Part shown: piece after piece, positions 1 to 8,131 of the stretch
Layout: each line of letters opens with the position of its first letter
How positions within the stretch are numbered: the stretch's first letter is position 1
Source of the DNA: Epilithonimonas hungarica
GTDB lineage: Bacteria; Bacteroidota; Bacteroidia; Flavobacteriales; Weeksellaceae
DNA length: 64,000 bases
Assembly (NCBI RefSeq): GCF_900102265.1
Contig: NZ_FNBH01000001.1
Span: 558,001-622,000 of the forward strand
Direction of reading: 5' to 3'
Notes under the pieces: model-generated
Told to the model about the DNA's origin: nothing
Seen by the model: the letters and a program-made list of their open reading frames with translations, nothing else
Databases searched by the model: none
Program-made: the position numbers and the translations under genes

Positions 1-240
1 GATGAAGATCTGAACGAAGGCGACGTATTCGGAAGTGTAGAAGCTGTCAAGACAGTTTCTGATCTTTACCTTCCGGTAGCCGGAACAGTTTTGGAAATTA
101 ATGCAGATCTGGAAGACCAACCGGAGCTGCTGAACACAGATCCTTATGGGAAAGGATGGATCATCAAGTTAAAGGTGGCAGACTCAGCGGATTTGTCGGC
201 ACTATTATCTGCAGAACAATATCAAGAGGTTGTTGGATAA
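1..240 (+). CDS. gcvH: Glycine cleavage system H protein, C-terminal part
   Basis: The open frame runs in from the window edge and leaves 79 residues before TAA. It contains [19 protein letters not shown], the lipoyl-attachment region of GcvH; the lysine of EAVKT carries the lipoyl group that shuttles the aminomethyl intermediate between the P, T and L proteins in the cytoplasm. The end ([13 protein letters not shown], then an acidic tail) is also typical of the family. The N-terminal part lies outside the window. The downstream VanZ-like frame overlaps its last 11 bases. Confidence 0.96.
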   Translation, partial: DEDLNEGDVFGSVEAVKTVSDLYLPVAGTVLEINADLEDQPELLNTDPYGKGWIIKLKVADSADLSALLSAEQYQEVVG

Positions 241-601
241 TCTGTTAAAGAAATATAGTAAGATCATATTGCCCATTTATTGGGCATTTCTTACTTATAT
301 GCTATTACGTCCCGGGATAGAGAACAAAGAATATTCGTTTATGTTCAGACATATAGATAAGCTTATTCACTTCTCTATATTTTTTCTTCTAGGATTTTTC
401 TTCCGCCTGCGCTTTCCCAGAGCAAGCCTTTTATTTTTCTTGCTCATATTGGTCTCTTATGGGCTTCTTACCGAGATCTTGCAGGATCTTATGAAATGGG
501 GACGCTCCTTTGAAATTTTAGATGCGGTTGCAGATACTTTGGGGCTTTCACTTTCATACTATGTATATAGCAAATATGAAAAATTTCAAAACAGAATCTA
601 G
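230..601 (+). CDS. VanZ-like small membrane protein
   Basis: This 123-residue protein has about four hydrophobic segments and the arrangement of the VanZ family: LLRPG after the first segment, then [15 protein letters not shown] and a later [24 protein letters not shown]. The D-K-H and E-Q/D-D residues between helices are the family's conserved positions. The function of chromosomal VanZ proteins is not established; in glycopeptide-resistance clusters a relative gives low teicoplanin resistance. It begins with TTG inside the end of gcvH (230; a second TTG is at 233). The first ATG (299) would remove the first membrane segment, so the TTG start is preferred. Overlap with gcvH suggests co-transcription. 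Confidence 0.8.
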   Translation: MLDNLLKKYSKIILPIYWAFLTYMLLRPGIENKEYSFMFRHIDKLIHFSIFFLLGFFFRLRFPRASLLFFLLILVSYGLLTEILQDLMKWGRSFEILDAVADTLGLSLSYYVYSKYEKFQNRI

Positions 602-756
602 AAACTCTTTTTTAATTGGTAAAATTATACTAAGATTTTAATCTAAGACTGAGTTTTACTGATTTTAAATTTAGATTATCTAAAATTTTTCGAATAAAAA
701 AGAAGATTAAGATTTGAAATTTGAAAAAAAACACTAAATTTGCAAACCAATAAAAC

Positions 757-827
757 GGTGCTTTGGCCGAGTGGCTAGGCAGTGGTCTGCAACACCATCT
801 ACAGCGGTTCGAATCCGCTAGGCACCT
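757..827 (+). tRNA. tRNA-Cys (GCA)
   Basis: A full cloverleaf can be folded. The acceptor stem pairs GGTGCTT (757-763) with AGGCACC (820-826) using one G-T wobble. The anticodon stem is GTGGT/ACCAT around loop CTGCAAC, giving anticodon GCA (cysteine). The T-arm holds GGTTCGAATCC. The discriminator is T at 827. The CCA end is not encoded. A terminator-like hairpin follows. Confidence 0.95.
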
Positions 828-834
828 CAATTGT

Positions 835-875
835 AAACCCTAATTCATTTGTTTAGAATGTTTTAGGGTTTTTTG
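835..875 (+). terminator. Terminator after tRNA-Cys
   Basis: AAACCCTAA (835-843) and TTAGGGTTT (863-871) form a perfect 9-bp stem, followed by a T-rich run. The position directly after the tRNA fits intrinsic termination. Confidence 0.8.
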
Positions 876-960
876 TTTTCCATGTAAGAAAAAAATAGGA
901 AGACCAACGAAGCATCCTCCTACTTATATTTTTAGAAGCAAGTATTTTGCCAATTTCAGT

Positions 961-1746
961 TTAGAAATTTTTTACCAACCCAATTCCGGCCGTTTTGTTC
1001 TGATAGAAAGGCATCATCATCACTGAAGAATTTTTATTTTTTCCGGATAATAACTTATTTATTTTTGGATACAACCAGTAAGAAGCTTCCGTCGATAAAA
1101 TCCCGATTCCTGCACCTGCAACCACATCACTGAACCAATGTTTGTCATTCAGCATTCTATAAACGCCCGTGAAAACAGCCAAAGAATAACCGGAAACTCC
1201 CAGCCAGAAATTAGTATCCTTATATTCTCGGTACATAAATTGTGCTGACGCAAAGGCGAAAGCTGTATGTCCTGAGGGAAATGATAAATTATTCGATTGG
1301 TCAGGTCTTTCTTCTTTTGCCAGATGTTTTGTAGGCATTACAACCGCAGACACCAACAATAATGATGTCCCGTAAATGATGCTTCTATCCCGTATATTAT
1401 GTTTTCCCTCAACGCCAAAAGCATTCAACCCATAAACCAAAGCGGCAGGAGCAAATTGTGTGTAATTGTCCAGCCGGATGTGGTCTGGCTTATGTTCGTT
1501 AATTTCGGTTCTTGTCGAGAAATTCAATTGTTTTAATTTGTCAAACTTCAAAGTAGCCACGCCGTAGCCTATGAAAGCAGCAGGAACAATCAGTTTTTTA
1601 TAACTGAATTGATGTGTGCTGTCAAGATGTAGGTCAGAAGCAGAAATATTGGCAACTGAATCTTTCTTTACAGCTAAACTGTCTTGGGCAAAAAGGTTTT
1701 GAGAACTTAATAAAATAATTAATAAGCCTGAGAATATTAGTTTCAT
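961..1746 (-). CDS. PAP2-family membrane phosphatase with signal peptide
   Basis: This 261-residue protein carries the three PAP2 phosphatase motifs: KHLAKEERP (Kx6RP), SFPSGHT and YRMLNDKHWFSDVVAG (Rx5Hx3D), with the two catalytic histidines. The N-terminus MKLIFSGLLIILLSSQNLFAQ looks like a cleavable signal sequence, so the catalytic face is probably periplasmic. Relatives dephosphorylate undecaprenyl pyrophosphate or lipid A; the substrate here cannot be told. The frame stays open 10 codons further upstream (1776), but the internal ATG at 1746 puts the signal peptide at the N-terminus and is chosen. It lies beside other envelope genes on the same strand. Confidence 0.9.
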   Translation of the reverse strand: MKLIFSGLLIILLSSQNLFAQDSLAVKKDSVANISASDLHLDSTHQFSYKKLIVPAAFIGYGVATLKFDKLKQLNFSTRTEINEHKPDHIRLDNYTQFAPAALVYGLNAFGVEGKHNIRDRSIIYGTSLLLVSAVVMPTKHLAKEERPDQSNNLSFPSGHTAFAFASAQFMYREYKDTNFWLGVSGYSLAVFTGVYRMLNDKHWFSDVVAGAGIGILSTEASYWLYPKINKLLSGKNKNSSVMMMPFYQNKTAGIGLVKNF

Positions 1747-1855
1747 ATGGAGATGTTTATTGTTCTTTAAGGTCATATGTTATCGCCAAATCTTCATTGG
1801 TGTTTGTGTTCGAATTTGGGTTAATGGCGATTTCATAGATAAATTCTGAATTAGA

Positions 1856-2878
1856 TTAACTTTTAAATTTGGTAAGCTGATTGTCTTTGTAGCAATAGAA
1901 TTCGTAGGAAGGTTCGTTTCGGAAAGTGAAAACCTTTTCCAGATGAATCACATCATAATAATTTTTCAGAGAATCGTATTTGGTTTTAAGATGATTGGGT
2001 AATTCTTCCGGATGAATCGGTCTTTCGATTTCCAGACCGTCGTCAAAGGCAAATTCAATTACAAGATCTGTCGACCGCCACGAGATAATGGATTCACTTT
2101 TTGCAATTGTAATCCCCAATTTATCTTGCTGGATGATTTTATCAGAAGTTCCAATCAACAGAGTGATTCCGGCAATAACCATTGCACTGTAACCAATTTT
2201 TCTGAAGAGATGTTCACTCAGGTAAGGAAGAATATATTTCACCGTATAAGATGAAATAATCGTTGCAACAGCAATCGCCAATCCCAGCCACAAAGCAAGA
2301 TTGGAATACAATCCAAGCGAAATATAAATCACAAGTTTGATAAGATGAAGAAAAACTTCATTCGCTGCGCGAGTCGCGACAATCTCTTCTTTTTTTAATC
2401 CGAATTTTAAATAAAATCGATTAAACAATAATCCGATGGCGCCGGTAATTCCGGAAACAAATCCTGCCAGAAAACCGATGATTGCCAAAATATATTTTGG
2501 GGAAGCTTTTTCATCGGTTTCGTCGTTCTTTACTTTTTTGAAAAGTTGAGGAACATTCGCAATAAGAAAAAAAGCGACAATTAACTGAAGATAATTCGGA
2601 TTGATGTATTTGATGAGGTAAGCGCCAATCAAAACCGCAGGAATCGAAAACGGAACAAACCAAAAGAAAATCTTCCAGTTGATATGTTTTTTGAAAACCG
2701 CAATTCTTGAAACCGAACTCGTAAATGTTCCGATTGTCAAGGAAAAAGGAACGACAGAAGCCGGTAACAAAAGATTTAAAATTGGGATTAAAATGAGACT
2801 TGCACCGCCTCCACAAATCGCACTCAGCCAGAATGCGAAAATGGTTCCGAGGAACAATAAAATAACTTCAACAATCAT
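1856..2878 (-). CDS. TSUP-family (TauE/SafE) permease with C-terminal extension
   Basis: Residues 1-245 hold about eight hydrophobic segments in the two-repeat layout of TSUP transporters, with GGGASLILIPIL in the first repeat and FLAGFVSGITGAIGLLFNRF in the second. Family members export or import sulfur-containing or organic anions; the substrate is unknown here. About 90 polar residues follow the last helix (from SDKIIQQDK onward) and match nothing I recognise, so the protein is longer than the usual ~250. The direct repeat at 2935-2952 lies 57 bases before the start codon, the same distance as at the response-regulator gene. Confidence 0.88.
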   Translation of the reverse strand: MIVEVILLFLGTIFAFWLSAICGGGASLILIPILNLLLPASVVPFSLTIGTFTSSVSRIAVFKKHINWKIFFWFVPFSIPAVLIGAYLIKYINPNYLQLIVAFFLIANVPQLFKKVKNDETDEKASPKYILAIIGFLAGFVSGITGAIGLLFNRFYLKFGLKKEEIVATRAANEVFLHLIKLVIYISLGLYSNLALWLGLAIAVATIISSYTVKYILPYLSEHLFRKIGYSAMVIAGITLLIGTSDKIIQQDKLGITIAKSESIISWRSTDLVIEFAFDDGLEIERPIHPEELPNHLKTKYDSLKNYYDVIHLEKVFTFRNEPSYEFYCYKDNQLTKFKS

Positions 2879-2887
2879 TTTTACTAA

Positions 2888-2932
2888 TAAAAAAGGTTAC
2901 ACCATAAATTTTACTTTACAAAGATGTAACCT
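2888..2932 (-). terminator. Hairpin with T-run between the sulfatase and TSUP genes
   Basis: AGGTTACA (2894-2901) and TGTAACCT (2925-2932) are perfectly complementary. Read on the minus strand the stem is followed by CCTTTTTTATT, so it can terminate transcripts from the sulfatase gene. It also overlaps the putative promoter of the TSUP gene, so an operator or 5'-UTR role is possible. Confidence 0.55.
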
Positions 2933-2934
2933 GA

Positions 2935-2952
2935 TTTAGAAGATATTTAGAA
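2935..2952 (-). promoter_or_regulatory. Candidate response-regulator box before the TSUP gene
   Basis: TTTAGAA-GATA-TTTAGAA is a direct repeat with 11-bp period, typical of OmpR/PhoB-family binding sites. The near edge is 57 bp before the ATG at 2878. On the minus strand it is followed after a short gap by TTACATCTTTG, a plausible -7 region. The same box occurs at 4967 and 7378. Confidence 0.6.
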
Positions 2953-2957
2953 GAAAA

Positions 2958-4925
2958 CTATTTCGCCTTCATTTTTCCATTTTTAAATCTTTCACTGGCG
3001 GTTTGATAATAGGAAATCGTCTCAGAAATAAACTGCTGATTTTTAGATTTTACTTCAGACAAGCATTGATTCGATTTTTTTACATCAAATTGTTTTACTC
3101 TTTTTCGGTCATCGATCTGAGTGAAAATATTACCTTTCAACATTCCCAAAGTTCTGTAATTCCCGATGAAAGCACGCTCATCGCCAACTTTTGTCTGATT
3201 GATATCTTTCCCGTACAAACTTGTCATATAATTCCAGTCCAAGTAACTGAATAAGGTCGGCATCAGATCGATCTGAGAAGTCAGGCGATTGATTTTTTTC
3301 GCTTTTTGAGGAAGATTATAAATGATCGCGGGAATATGATGCTTATCTATATTGATCTCCCACTTTCCGGCACTGCTTGCACAATGGTCGGCAACAATGA
3401 CGAACACAGTGTTTTTGAACCAAGGTTTGATTTTCGCATCAGCCAGAAATTTCCCCAAAGCATAATCGGTATATTTCACAGCTCCATTTCTGTTGCCTTG
3501 TGGAAGATCGATTTTTCCGGCCGGAAAAGTATAAGGCTTATGATTGGAAGTCGTCATCACAAATTGGAAAAACGGCTTGTTGAGCCTGCTGTTTTTATCA
3601 GCATATTTTATAGATTGCTTGTACAAATCTTCATCGCAAATTCCCCACGCATTTTCAAAACTCACTTCGTTATCTGGAATATTGAAACGCTGTGTTTTGA
3701 TTTCGTCTGACAAAGGATTTCCACGGTTTCTGTCCACAATATCAAAACCTTGTCCCCCGAAAAAATTATTCATATTATCAAAATAACCATCACCTCCGTA
3801 AATGAAATAGGGCTGATAATTTTTCTCTTTAAAAATCGTAGCAACAGAAAACAGATTCTGATTATCAGGTCTTCTCACAATACTATTTCCAGGAGTTGGC
3901 GGGACAGATAGAGTTAAAGCTTCCATACCACGCACAGTTCGCGTTCCGGTTGCGTAAAGATTGGTGAAGAAAATGCTTTCGTTGGCTAATTTATCATAGT
4001 TTGGAGTAAGATTGTCTTTGTTCCCGAAAGCTTTCAGAAAATCGCCGCTGAAACTTTCTATCGCAATCAGAATGACATTGGGGTGTTGCTCATTTTCGGA
4101 TTTTGTAGTTCTTGAAATATCGTCCCATTGGTTGGAAACATAAGTCTGATTTTTCTGCAAAAGATTTTTTTTTAGAACCGAATATGCTTCTTTATCGTCG
4201 ATTTTCGGGTAGAAAGTTTCGTAGTCTAATTCATTAGATTTGAAAGCGGTGAAGAATGAAAATGTTCCGTTTTTTCCTAATTCATTTAAAACTAAATTAT
4301 TGCTGAAATCTGCCTGTTTGTTTTTCAATACTAAACTTAAAACTAAAGCAGGAATCAATACAGAAAAAAGAGCGAATCTTTTTGAAATAGGTCTTTTGTC
4401 TGAAAATGTACTCCTGAATATTTTTCTTTTTTGAAGGAAAACGAATGTTAAAACAATCAATGCAACCAATACGAAAATGATTAATGGCAACGGATAAGAT
4501 TCGTTGATGTTTGATACAACTTCGTAAGTGTAAATCAGATAATCAACCGCAATGAAATTGAATCTCACGCCAAATTCATCCCAAAAAGGAATCTCTGCCA
4601 ACAAACTGAAATAGATAATGAGAAGGACAATCGCCAGATAAACGTACGTGAAAATCTTATCGAATCTGGAGCCAATCCACCGTTTCGGATAAACCAAAAG
4701 ATAAACCGAATACAGCAATAAAAATAAAGTTCCAACCGTAAAATCAAAGCAAAACCCTGTGAAAAATGCCCTCAAAATATAATGCAAATTGAAATATAAA
4801 TCCTTCGAAGACCAGAACAGAAATCCAATCCTGACAAAGGTTGAAAATAAAATATATAAACTTAAAATTGAGAATAAAACGGCAAATCTGCTGTCAAATA
4901 TTTTCTGAAATTTTTTAAGAATCAT
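2958..4925 (-). CDS. LTA synthase-like membrane sulfatase/phosphotransferase
   Basis: This 655-residue protein has about five membrane segments in residues 12-200 and an alkaline-phosphatase-fold sulfatase domain from about 280. NVILIAIESFSGDFL supplies the metal-binding Glu near 290. GTRTVRGMEAL near 327-335 holds the threonine nucleophile region, and IVADHCAS and KHHIPAIIYNLP the later metal ligands. The family (LtaS, MdoB, OpgB) transfers phosphoglycerol or similar headgroups to membrane or periplasmic glycans. Gram-negative Bacteroidota lack lipoteichoic acid, so the acceptor is unknown. The gene follows the two-component system on the same strand and has its own upstream direct repeat at 4967, suggesting it is a target of that system. 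Confidence 0.88.
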   Translation of the reverse strand: MILKKFQKIFDSRFAVLFSILSLYILFSTFVRIGFLFWSSKDLYFNLHYILRAFFTGFCFDFTVGTLFLLLYSVYLLVYPKRWIGSRFDKIFTYVYLAIVLLIIYFSLLAEIPFWDEFGVRFNFIAVDYLIYTYEVVSNINESYPLPLIIFVLVALIVLTFVFLQKRKIFRSTFSDKRPISKRFALFSVLIPALVLSLVLKNKQADFSNNLVLNELGKNGTFSFFTAFKSNELDYETFYPKIDDKEAYSVLKKNLLQKNQTYVSNQWDDISRTTKSENEQHPNVILIAIESFSGDFLKAFGNKDNLTPNYDKLANESIFFTNLYATGTRTVRGMEALTLSVPPTPGNSIVRRPDNQNLFSVATIFKEKNYQPYFIYGGDGYFDNMNNFFGGQGFDIVDRNRGNPLSDEIKTQRFNIPDNEVSFENAWGICDEDLYKQSIKYADKNSRLNKPFFQFVMTTSNHKPYTFPAGKIDLPQGNRNGAVKYTDYALGKFLADAKIKPWFKNTVFVIVADHCASSAGKWEINIDKHHIPAIIYNLPQKAKKINRLTSQIDLMPTLFSYLDWNYMTSLYGKDINQTKVGDERAFIGNYRTLGMLKGNIFTQIDDRKRVKQFDVKKSNQCLSEVKSKNQQFISETISYYQTASERFKNGKMKAK

Positions 4926-4930
4926 TACTT

Positions 4931-4954
4931 TTTACGCGTTTAAAAACGTGTAAA
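4931..4954. promoter_or_regulatory. Imperfect palindrome before the sulfatase gene
   Basis: TTTACGCGTTT and AAACGTGTAAA are complementary apart from one position. The palindrome lies between the 4967-4984 direct repeat and the start codon at 4925, without a T-run, so an operator or 5'-UTR hairpin is more likely than a terminator. Confidence 0.4.
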
Positions 4955-4966
4955 GATGAAACTCAA

Positions 4967-4984
4967 TTTAGAAGAAATTTAGAA
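4967..4984 (-). promoter_or_regulatory. Candidate response-regulator box before the sulfatase gene
   Basis: TTTAGAA-GAAA-TTTAGAA, identical to the box before the response-regulator gene, 42 bp before the sulfatase ATG. After the box the minus strand reads GAGTTTCATCTTT, which aligns at almost the same spacing with GGTTACATCTTT before the TSUP gene. Confidence 0.6.
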
Positions 4985-4985
4985 T

Positions 4986-6269
4986 TTAAAGTTTTACCGA
5001 GAAAATGTGATTATGATTTTCGAATCTGTAATCGATAGTCCAGTTCTGAGATTTGCAGATTTCTTTGACAATGGCAAGCCCAAGTCCGCTTCCGTTATTG
5101 TCTTTCGAGAATCTTGAAAATCGTTTGAACAGCAAATCTGAATTCAGTTTTTCTGTTCCCGAATTGGAAACTTCGAACGCAGAATTGTTTAATTTAATAG
5201 AAATCGAACCGTTAATTGAAGTATGTCGTATGGCATTTAAAATCAAATTATTAATCAAAACTTCGGTTAATCCAATGTTTCCGTTCACTTTTACATCAGA
5301 CGAAATTTCGGTGTGTACAGAAATGTTTTTTTGTTCAAAATGTTCCTGCAAAATTTCCATACTTTGATTGAGTAATTCATCCAAATGTATTTCAGAATTC
5401 TCAAACTGGTTGTTTTCAATTTTTGCAAGCAATAAAAGATTTTTATTGATTCTTGAACTTCTGGACAGTGCGCGGTTCATCTCTTCGGCAATGTGATATT
5501 GTTTTTCTGTCAAATCTTCGTTTTGCAAAAGAATATCGAGTTTGTTTTTTAAAATCGCCAAAGGTGTCTGCAACTCGTGTGAAGCGTTTTCTGTAAACTC
5601 TTTCTGTGTTTTATAAACCGAAATATTATGTTCTATCAGTTTGCTCAAAGATTGATTCAGTTCATCAAATTCAGAAACATCGGTTTTTGAAAATTCAATT
5701 TTTGTCTGATTGTTAAGGCTGAAAGTTTTCAGTTTATCCAAAGTCTCACGGAACGGTTCCCAAACAGATTTTGAAAGTCTTCTATTGAGTACCAACAATC
5801 CTCCGACCATAAAAATGAAAAGGATAACAGTGGTCGCGGAGATGAAAAAGATAGTTTCCTGAGATTCCTCTATGTTGGTCTCTATGTTGAAACGATACGG
5901 TTTTTTGTTCAGGTAAATAATCTTCGACAGGCATCTGAACCTGTCGATATCTTCAAAATGCAGAAAATCGTGTTGCTTTTCTACAATGAAAATGCTGTCT
6001 TTCAGGTTGTCATTAAGTTCAACATTTTGAATATTGGTCGTTGGTTGTACGTCGTTCCAAAGCTTGATGGTTTCAATTAGTTTTTGATCTGATAATTTTA
6101 AACTATTAATTTGAGATGAGGTTTTTTCAGCAACGATCTCATTATGTTCATCCAGTTCGTGCTTCCAAATGGCGTCCACCACAAAATAGTACACAGGAAT
6201 ACTGATGACCAGAATGATCAGGACATAGATGATAAAAGGTTTTGTGGTTTTGTTTAATAATGGCTTCAC
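4986..6269 (-). CDS. Sensor histidine kinase of an OmpR-type two-component system
   Basis: This 427-residue protein has membrane segments at about 11-32 and 140-162 enclosing a ~105-residue periplasmic sensor region. The HisKA domain has its phospho-acceptor at His231 (ENASHELQTPLAIL). The ATP-binding domain is at 310-427 (NNLILNAIRHT, GSGLGLAIVKEI). It would phosphorylate the response regulator encoded upstream at 6644-7321. The two genes are normally adjacent, but here a damaged four-helix-bundle gene lies between them. The signal is unknown; neighbouring targets suggest an envelope signal. Confidence 0.92.
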   Translation of the reverse strand: MKPLLNKTTKPFIIYVLIILVISIPVYYFVVDAIWKHELDEHNEIVAEKTSSQINSLKLSDQKLIETIKLWNDVQPTTNIQNVELNDNLKDSIFIVEKQHDFLHFEDIDRFRCLSKIIYLNKKPYRFNIETNIEESQETIFFISATTVILFIFMVGGLLVLNRRLSKSVWEPFRETLDKLKTFSLNNQTKIEFSKTDVSEFDELNQSLSKLIEHNISVYKTQKEFTENASHELQTPLAILKNKLDILLQNEDLTEKQYHIAEEMNRALSRSSRINKNLLLLAKIENNQFENSEIHLDELLNQSMEILQEHFEQKNISVHTEISSDVKVNGNIGLTEVLINNLILNAIRHTSINGSISIKLNNSAFEVSNSGTEKLNSDLLFKRFSRFSKDNNGSGLGLAIVKEICKSQNWTIDYRFENHNHIFSVKL

Positions 6270-6282
6270 GAAAAATTATAAG

Positions 6283-6620
6283 TTATGAATTATGAGTTTT
6301 TGTTGTGATAATAGCACTGCGAATCATTTTCAATATTTCTAATGCATCATTATTGATGTTTTCGTATTCTGTTGAGAACAAAAGTTCAATCCAATAAATA
6401 GATTCGTCACATTCTTTTTGAGCGATAGCAAGTTTATGAATGAAGTCTGCTTTGCTCTCTGCGTTTCCCGAATTAATGCACCAATTGCGTTCCCTCTTCT
6501 TAACAATTGCTTACTTAATACAAATTCCTTTTTATCTGCTACAAGATATTTGTAAAGTTTTACAATTCTTATTGCAAAACTAAAACGCTTATCCTTCAAA
6601 ATATTCTTCTTATCATTCAT
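6283..6620 (-). pseudogene. Four-helix-bundle (23S rRNA IVP-like) protein gene, frameshifted
   Basis: The first frame encodes a good match to the four-helix-bundle/IVP family (FAIRIVKLYKYL, FVLSKQLLRRGNAIGALIRE) and then diverges. The family sequence resumes in another frame as NAESKADFIHKLAIAQKECD and IYWIELLFSTEYENINNDAL, ending at TAA 6283-6285. The switch is near 6463-6470 (GGGAAAC on the coding strand) and needs one missing base, or one modulo 3. Function of the family is unknown; genes are often found singly between unrelated genes, flanked by AT-rich repeats, as here. Sequencing error cannot be excluded. Confidence 0.82.
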
Positions 6621-6650
6621 AATTTATAACTCATCATTTATAATTAATTT
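6621..6650. repeat. AT-rich repeat flanking the four-helix-bundle gene
   Basis: The 18-mer TCATCATTTATAATTAAT at 6631-6648 recurs exactly at 50883-50900, and a looser version (ATCATCATTTATCAATTATAATTAA) precedes 27812. A related stretch in opposite orientation (TTATAAGTTATGAATTATGAG) lies at the other end of the gene, 6277-6297. Confidence 0.55.
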
Positions 6651-7321
6651 GACTCCCATTTATAACCTGTTCCGTAAACTGTTTTTAAGTATTGTTCACA
6701 ACCTGCATCGTTGAGTTTTTTCTTAAGGTTTTTGACGTGCGCGTACACAAAATCGTGGTTGTCCAGCATATCTGCAAAATCTCCGGAAAGATGTTCTGCT
6801 AAAGTACTTTTTGATATGACTTTATTTTTATTTCCTATGAAATAAATGAGCAGGTCAAACTCTTTTTTCGTCAATGCAACCATTTCGTTATTGACTGACA
6901 CTGTTTTTGCCAAGAGGTCAATTTGTAATTCATTTTGAGTGATGATATTGGAATTATTGAATTGTTTCCTGCGGATGATAGAGTAGATGCGAGCCATTAA
7001 TTCCGACAAATGAAATGGCTTTGTAAGATAATCGTCCGCTCCTAATTGCAATCCTTTAATCTTGTCATCCAAAGCATTTTTTGCCGAAACAATGATGACG
7101 CCATCTTGTTTGTTCTGCTTTTTCAATTCCTCCAAAATTTTCAAACCATTTCCATCTGGAAGCATTATATCCAAAATAATACAATCGTATTCGAATGTTT
7201 CTATCTTGTACATGGCTTCATAGAATGTGAACGCAAACTCACATAGATAGTTTTCTTCCGAAAGGTATTCAGCAATACTTTTTGCTAGTTCGGTTTCGTC
7301 TTCAATGATCAGGATTTTCAT
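6644..7321 (-). CDS. OmpR/PhoB-family response regulator
   Basis: At 225 residues it has the usual two-domain layout. The receiver holds acidic pocket EDE (7-9), phospho-acceptor Asp51 (CIILDIMLPDGNG) and KPF near 102. The winged-helix output domain is at about 130-225 (LTKKEFDLLIYFIGNK, HVKNLKKKLND, TVYGTGYKW). It partners the kinase at 4986-6269. The promoter region contains TTTAGAA direct repeats at 7378-7395, suggesting autoregulation, with the same sites before the sulfatase and TSUP genes. Confidence 0.95.
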   Translation of the reverse strand: MKILIIEDETELAKSIAEYLSEENYLCEFAFTFYEAMYKIETFEYDCIILDIMLPDGNGLKILEELKKQNKQDGVIIVSAKNALDDKIKGLQLGADDYLTKPFHLSELMARIYSIIRRKQFNNSNIITQNELQIDLLAKTVSVNNEMVALTKKEFDLLIYFIGNKNKVISKSTLAEHLSGDFADMLDNHDFVYAHVKNLKKKLNDAGCEQYLKTVYGTGYKWESN

Positions 7322-7377
7322 CTGTAATTATAATTTATAAATATCGGAATTTTTATTCGGCGAATTTATATTTTGAA

Positions 7378-7395
7378 TTTAGAAGAAATTTAGAA
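7378..7395 (-). promoter_or_regulatory. Candidate autoregulatory response-regulator box
   Basis: TTTAGAA-GAAA-TTTAGAA with 11-bp period, its near edge 57 bp before the regulator's ATG at 7321. The minus strand then reads AAAATATAAATTCG, a possible -7 region. Confidence 0.6.
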
Positions 7396-7614
7396 TAAAA
7401 AAAAGAAGCGTAAAAAAGGTAATTACTACTGCTGTCACCTCTTCTGAATGTCGATTTGATATGATCTATGATTTGAATTTGATTTGTCTGGAAATATATG
7501 TTGAAATTGATTTTTCATTCATAATGTAATTTTATTATTGATTTTATATCATCTTGGCAAACGTTTTGTTAGTTACCATTTACACACGTCTCACTTTAAA
7601 ATCACACTACAAAT

Positions 7615-8022
7615 ATGGAAGCAACAGAACTTAGACTAAACAACTTGCTGATTTATGGCAACGAAATCGTTCCGGTAATAGGAATGGAAAATAACAACGA
7701 TCATCTACTTGTGAAAATAGATTCTGAAACAGCTATAGACCATAGAAGCCTTAAACCAATTGCTTTGACTGTAGAATGGTTTCAGAAATTAGGATTCAAA
7801 GAGGCTTATCGCTCATCCAGTAGAATAAGATTTGACCTTCCTAATTATTGCAGATATGACTTCGATTTGGATTCTAACAAGATCCTGCAGGGTTTCCTGT
7901 ATTTTGGGAATTATATCAAGTGCAACTATCTTCATCAGCTTCAGAACATCTATTTCACGCTGACTGGTGAAGAACTCAAAATAGAATACGAAATTCCACA
8001 AGTCCAAACCACTCTATCATAA
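7615..8022 (+). CDS. Conserved Bacteroidota protein of unknown function
   Basis: I recognise the pattern of this 135-residue protein but no function. It starts with ELRLNNLLIYGNEIVPV, has LTVEWFQKLGF in the middle and ends with HQLQNIYFTLTGEEL, features shared by a small family seen in Bacteroidota chromosomes and prophages. It has no membrane segment or signal peptide. It is flanked by the divergent response-regulator promoter and a strong terminator and so is probably transcribed alone. Confidence 0.8.
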   Translation: MEATELRLNNLLIYGNEIVPVIGMENNNDHLLVKIDSETAIDHRSLKPIALTVEWFQKLGFKEAYRSSSRIRFDLPNYCRYDFDLDSNKILQGFLYFGNYIKCNYLHQLQNIYFTLTGEELKIEYEIPQVQTTLS

Positions 8023-8031
8023 ATATTCTCG

Positions 8032-8059
8032 AAACCTGATTGTAAAGATCAGGTTTTTT
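8032..8059 (+). terminator. Terminator after the 135-residue gene
   Basis: AAACCTGAT (8033-8041) and ATCAGGTTT (8048-8056) pair around a short loop, followed by a T-run into TTTTTTG. Confidence 0.8.
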
Positions 8060-8131
8060 GTTTCCAAAAATCTTGCTTCTGACTTCTTACATCTAACATC
8101 TTTCCTTACTTTTGTGTAAAATTATATTGAA

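Noticed and set aside
630-830. Minus-strand open frame across tRNA-Cys
   Set aside because: It is the antisense of a clear tRNA gene.
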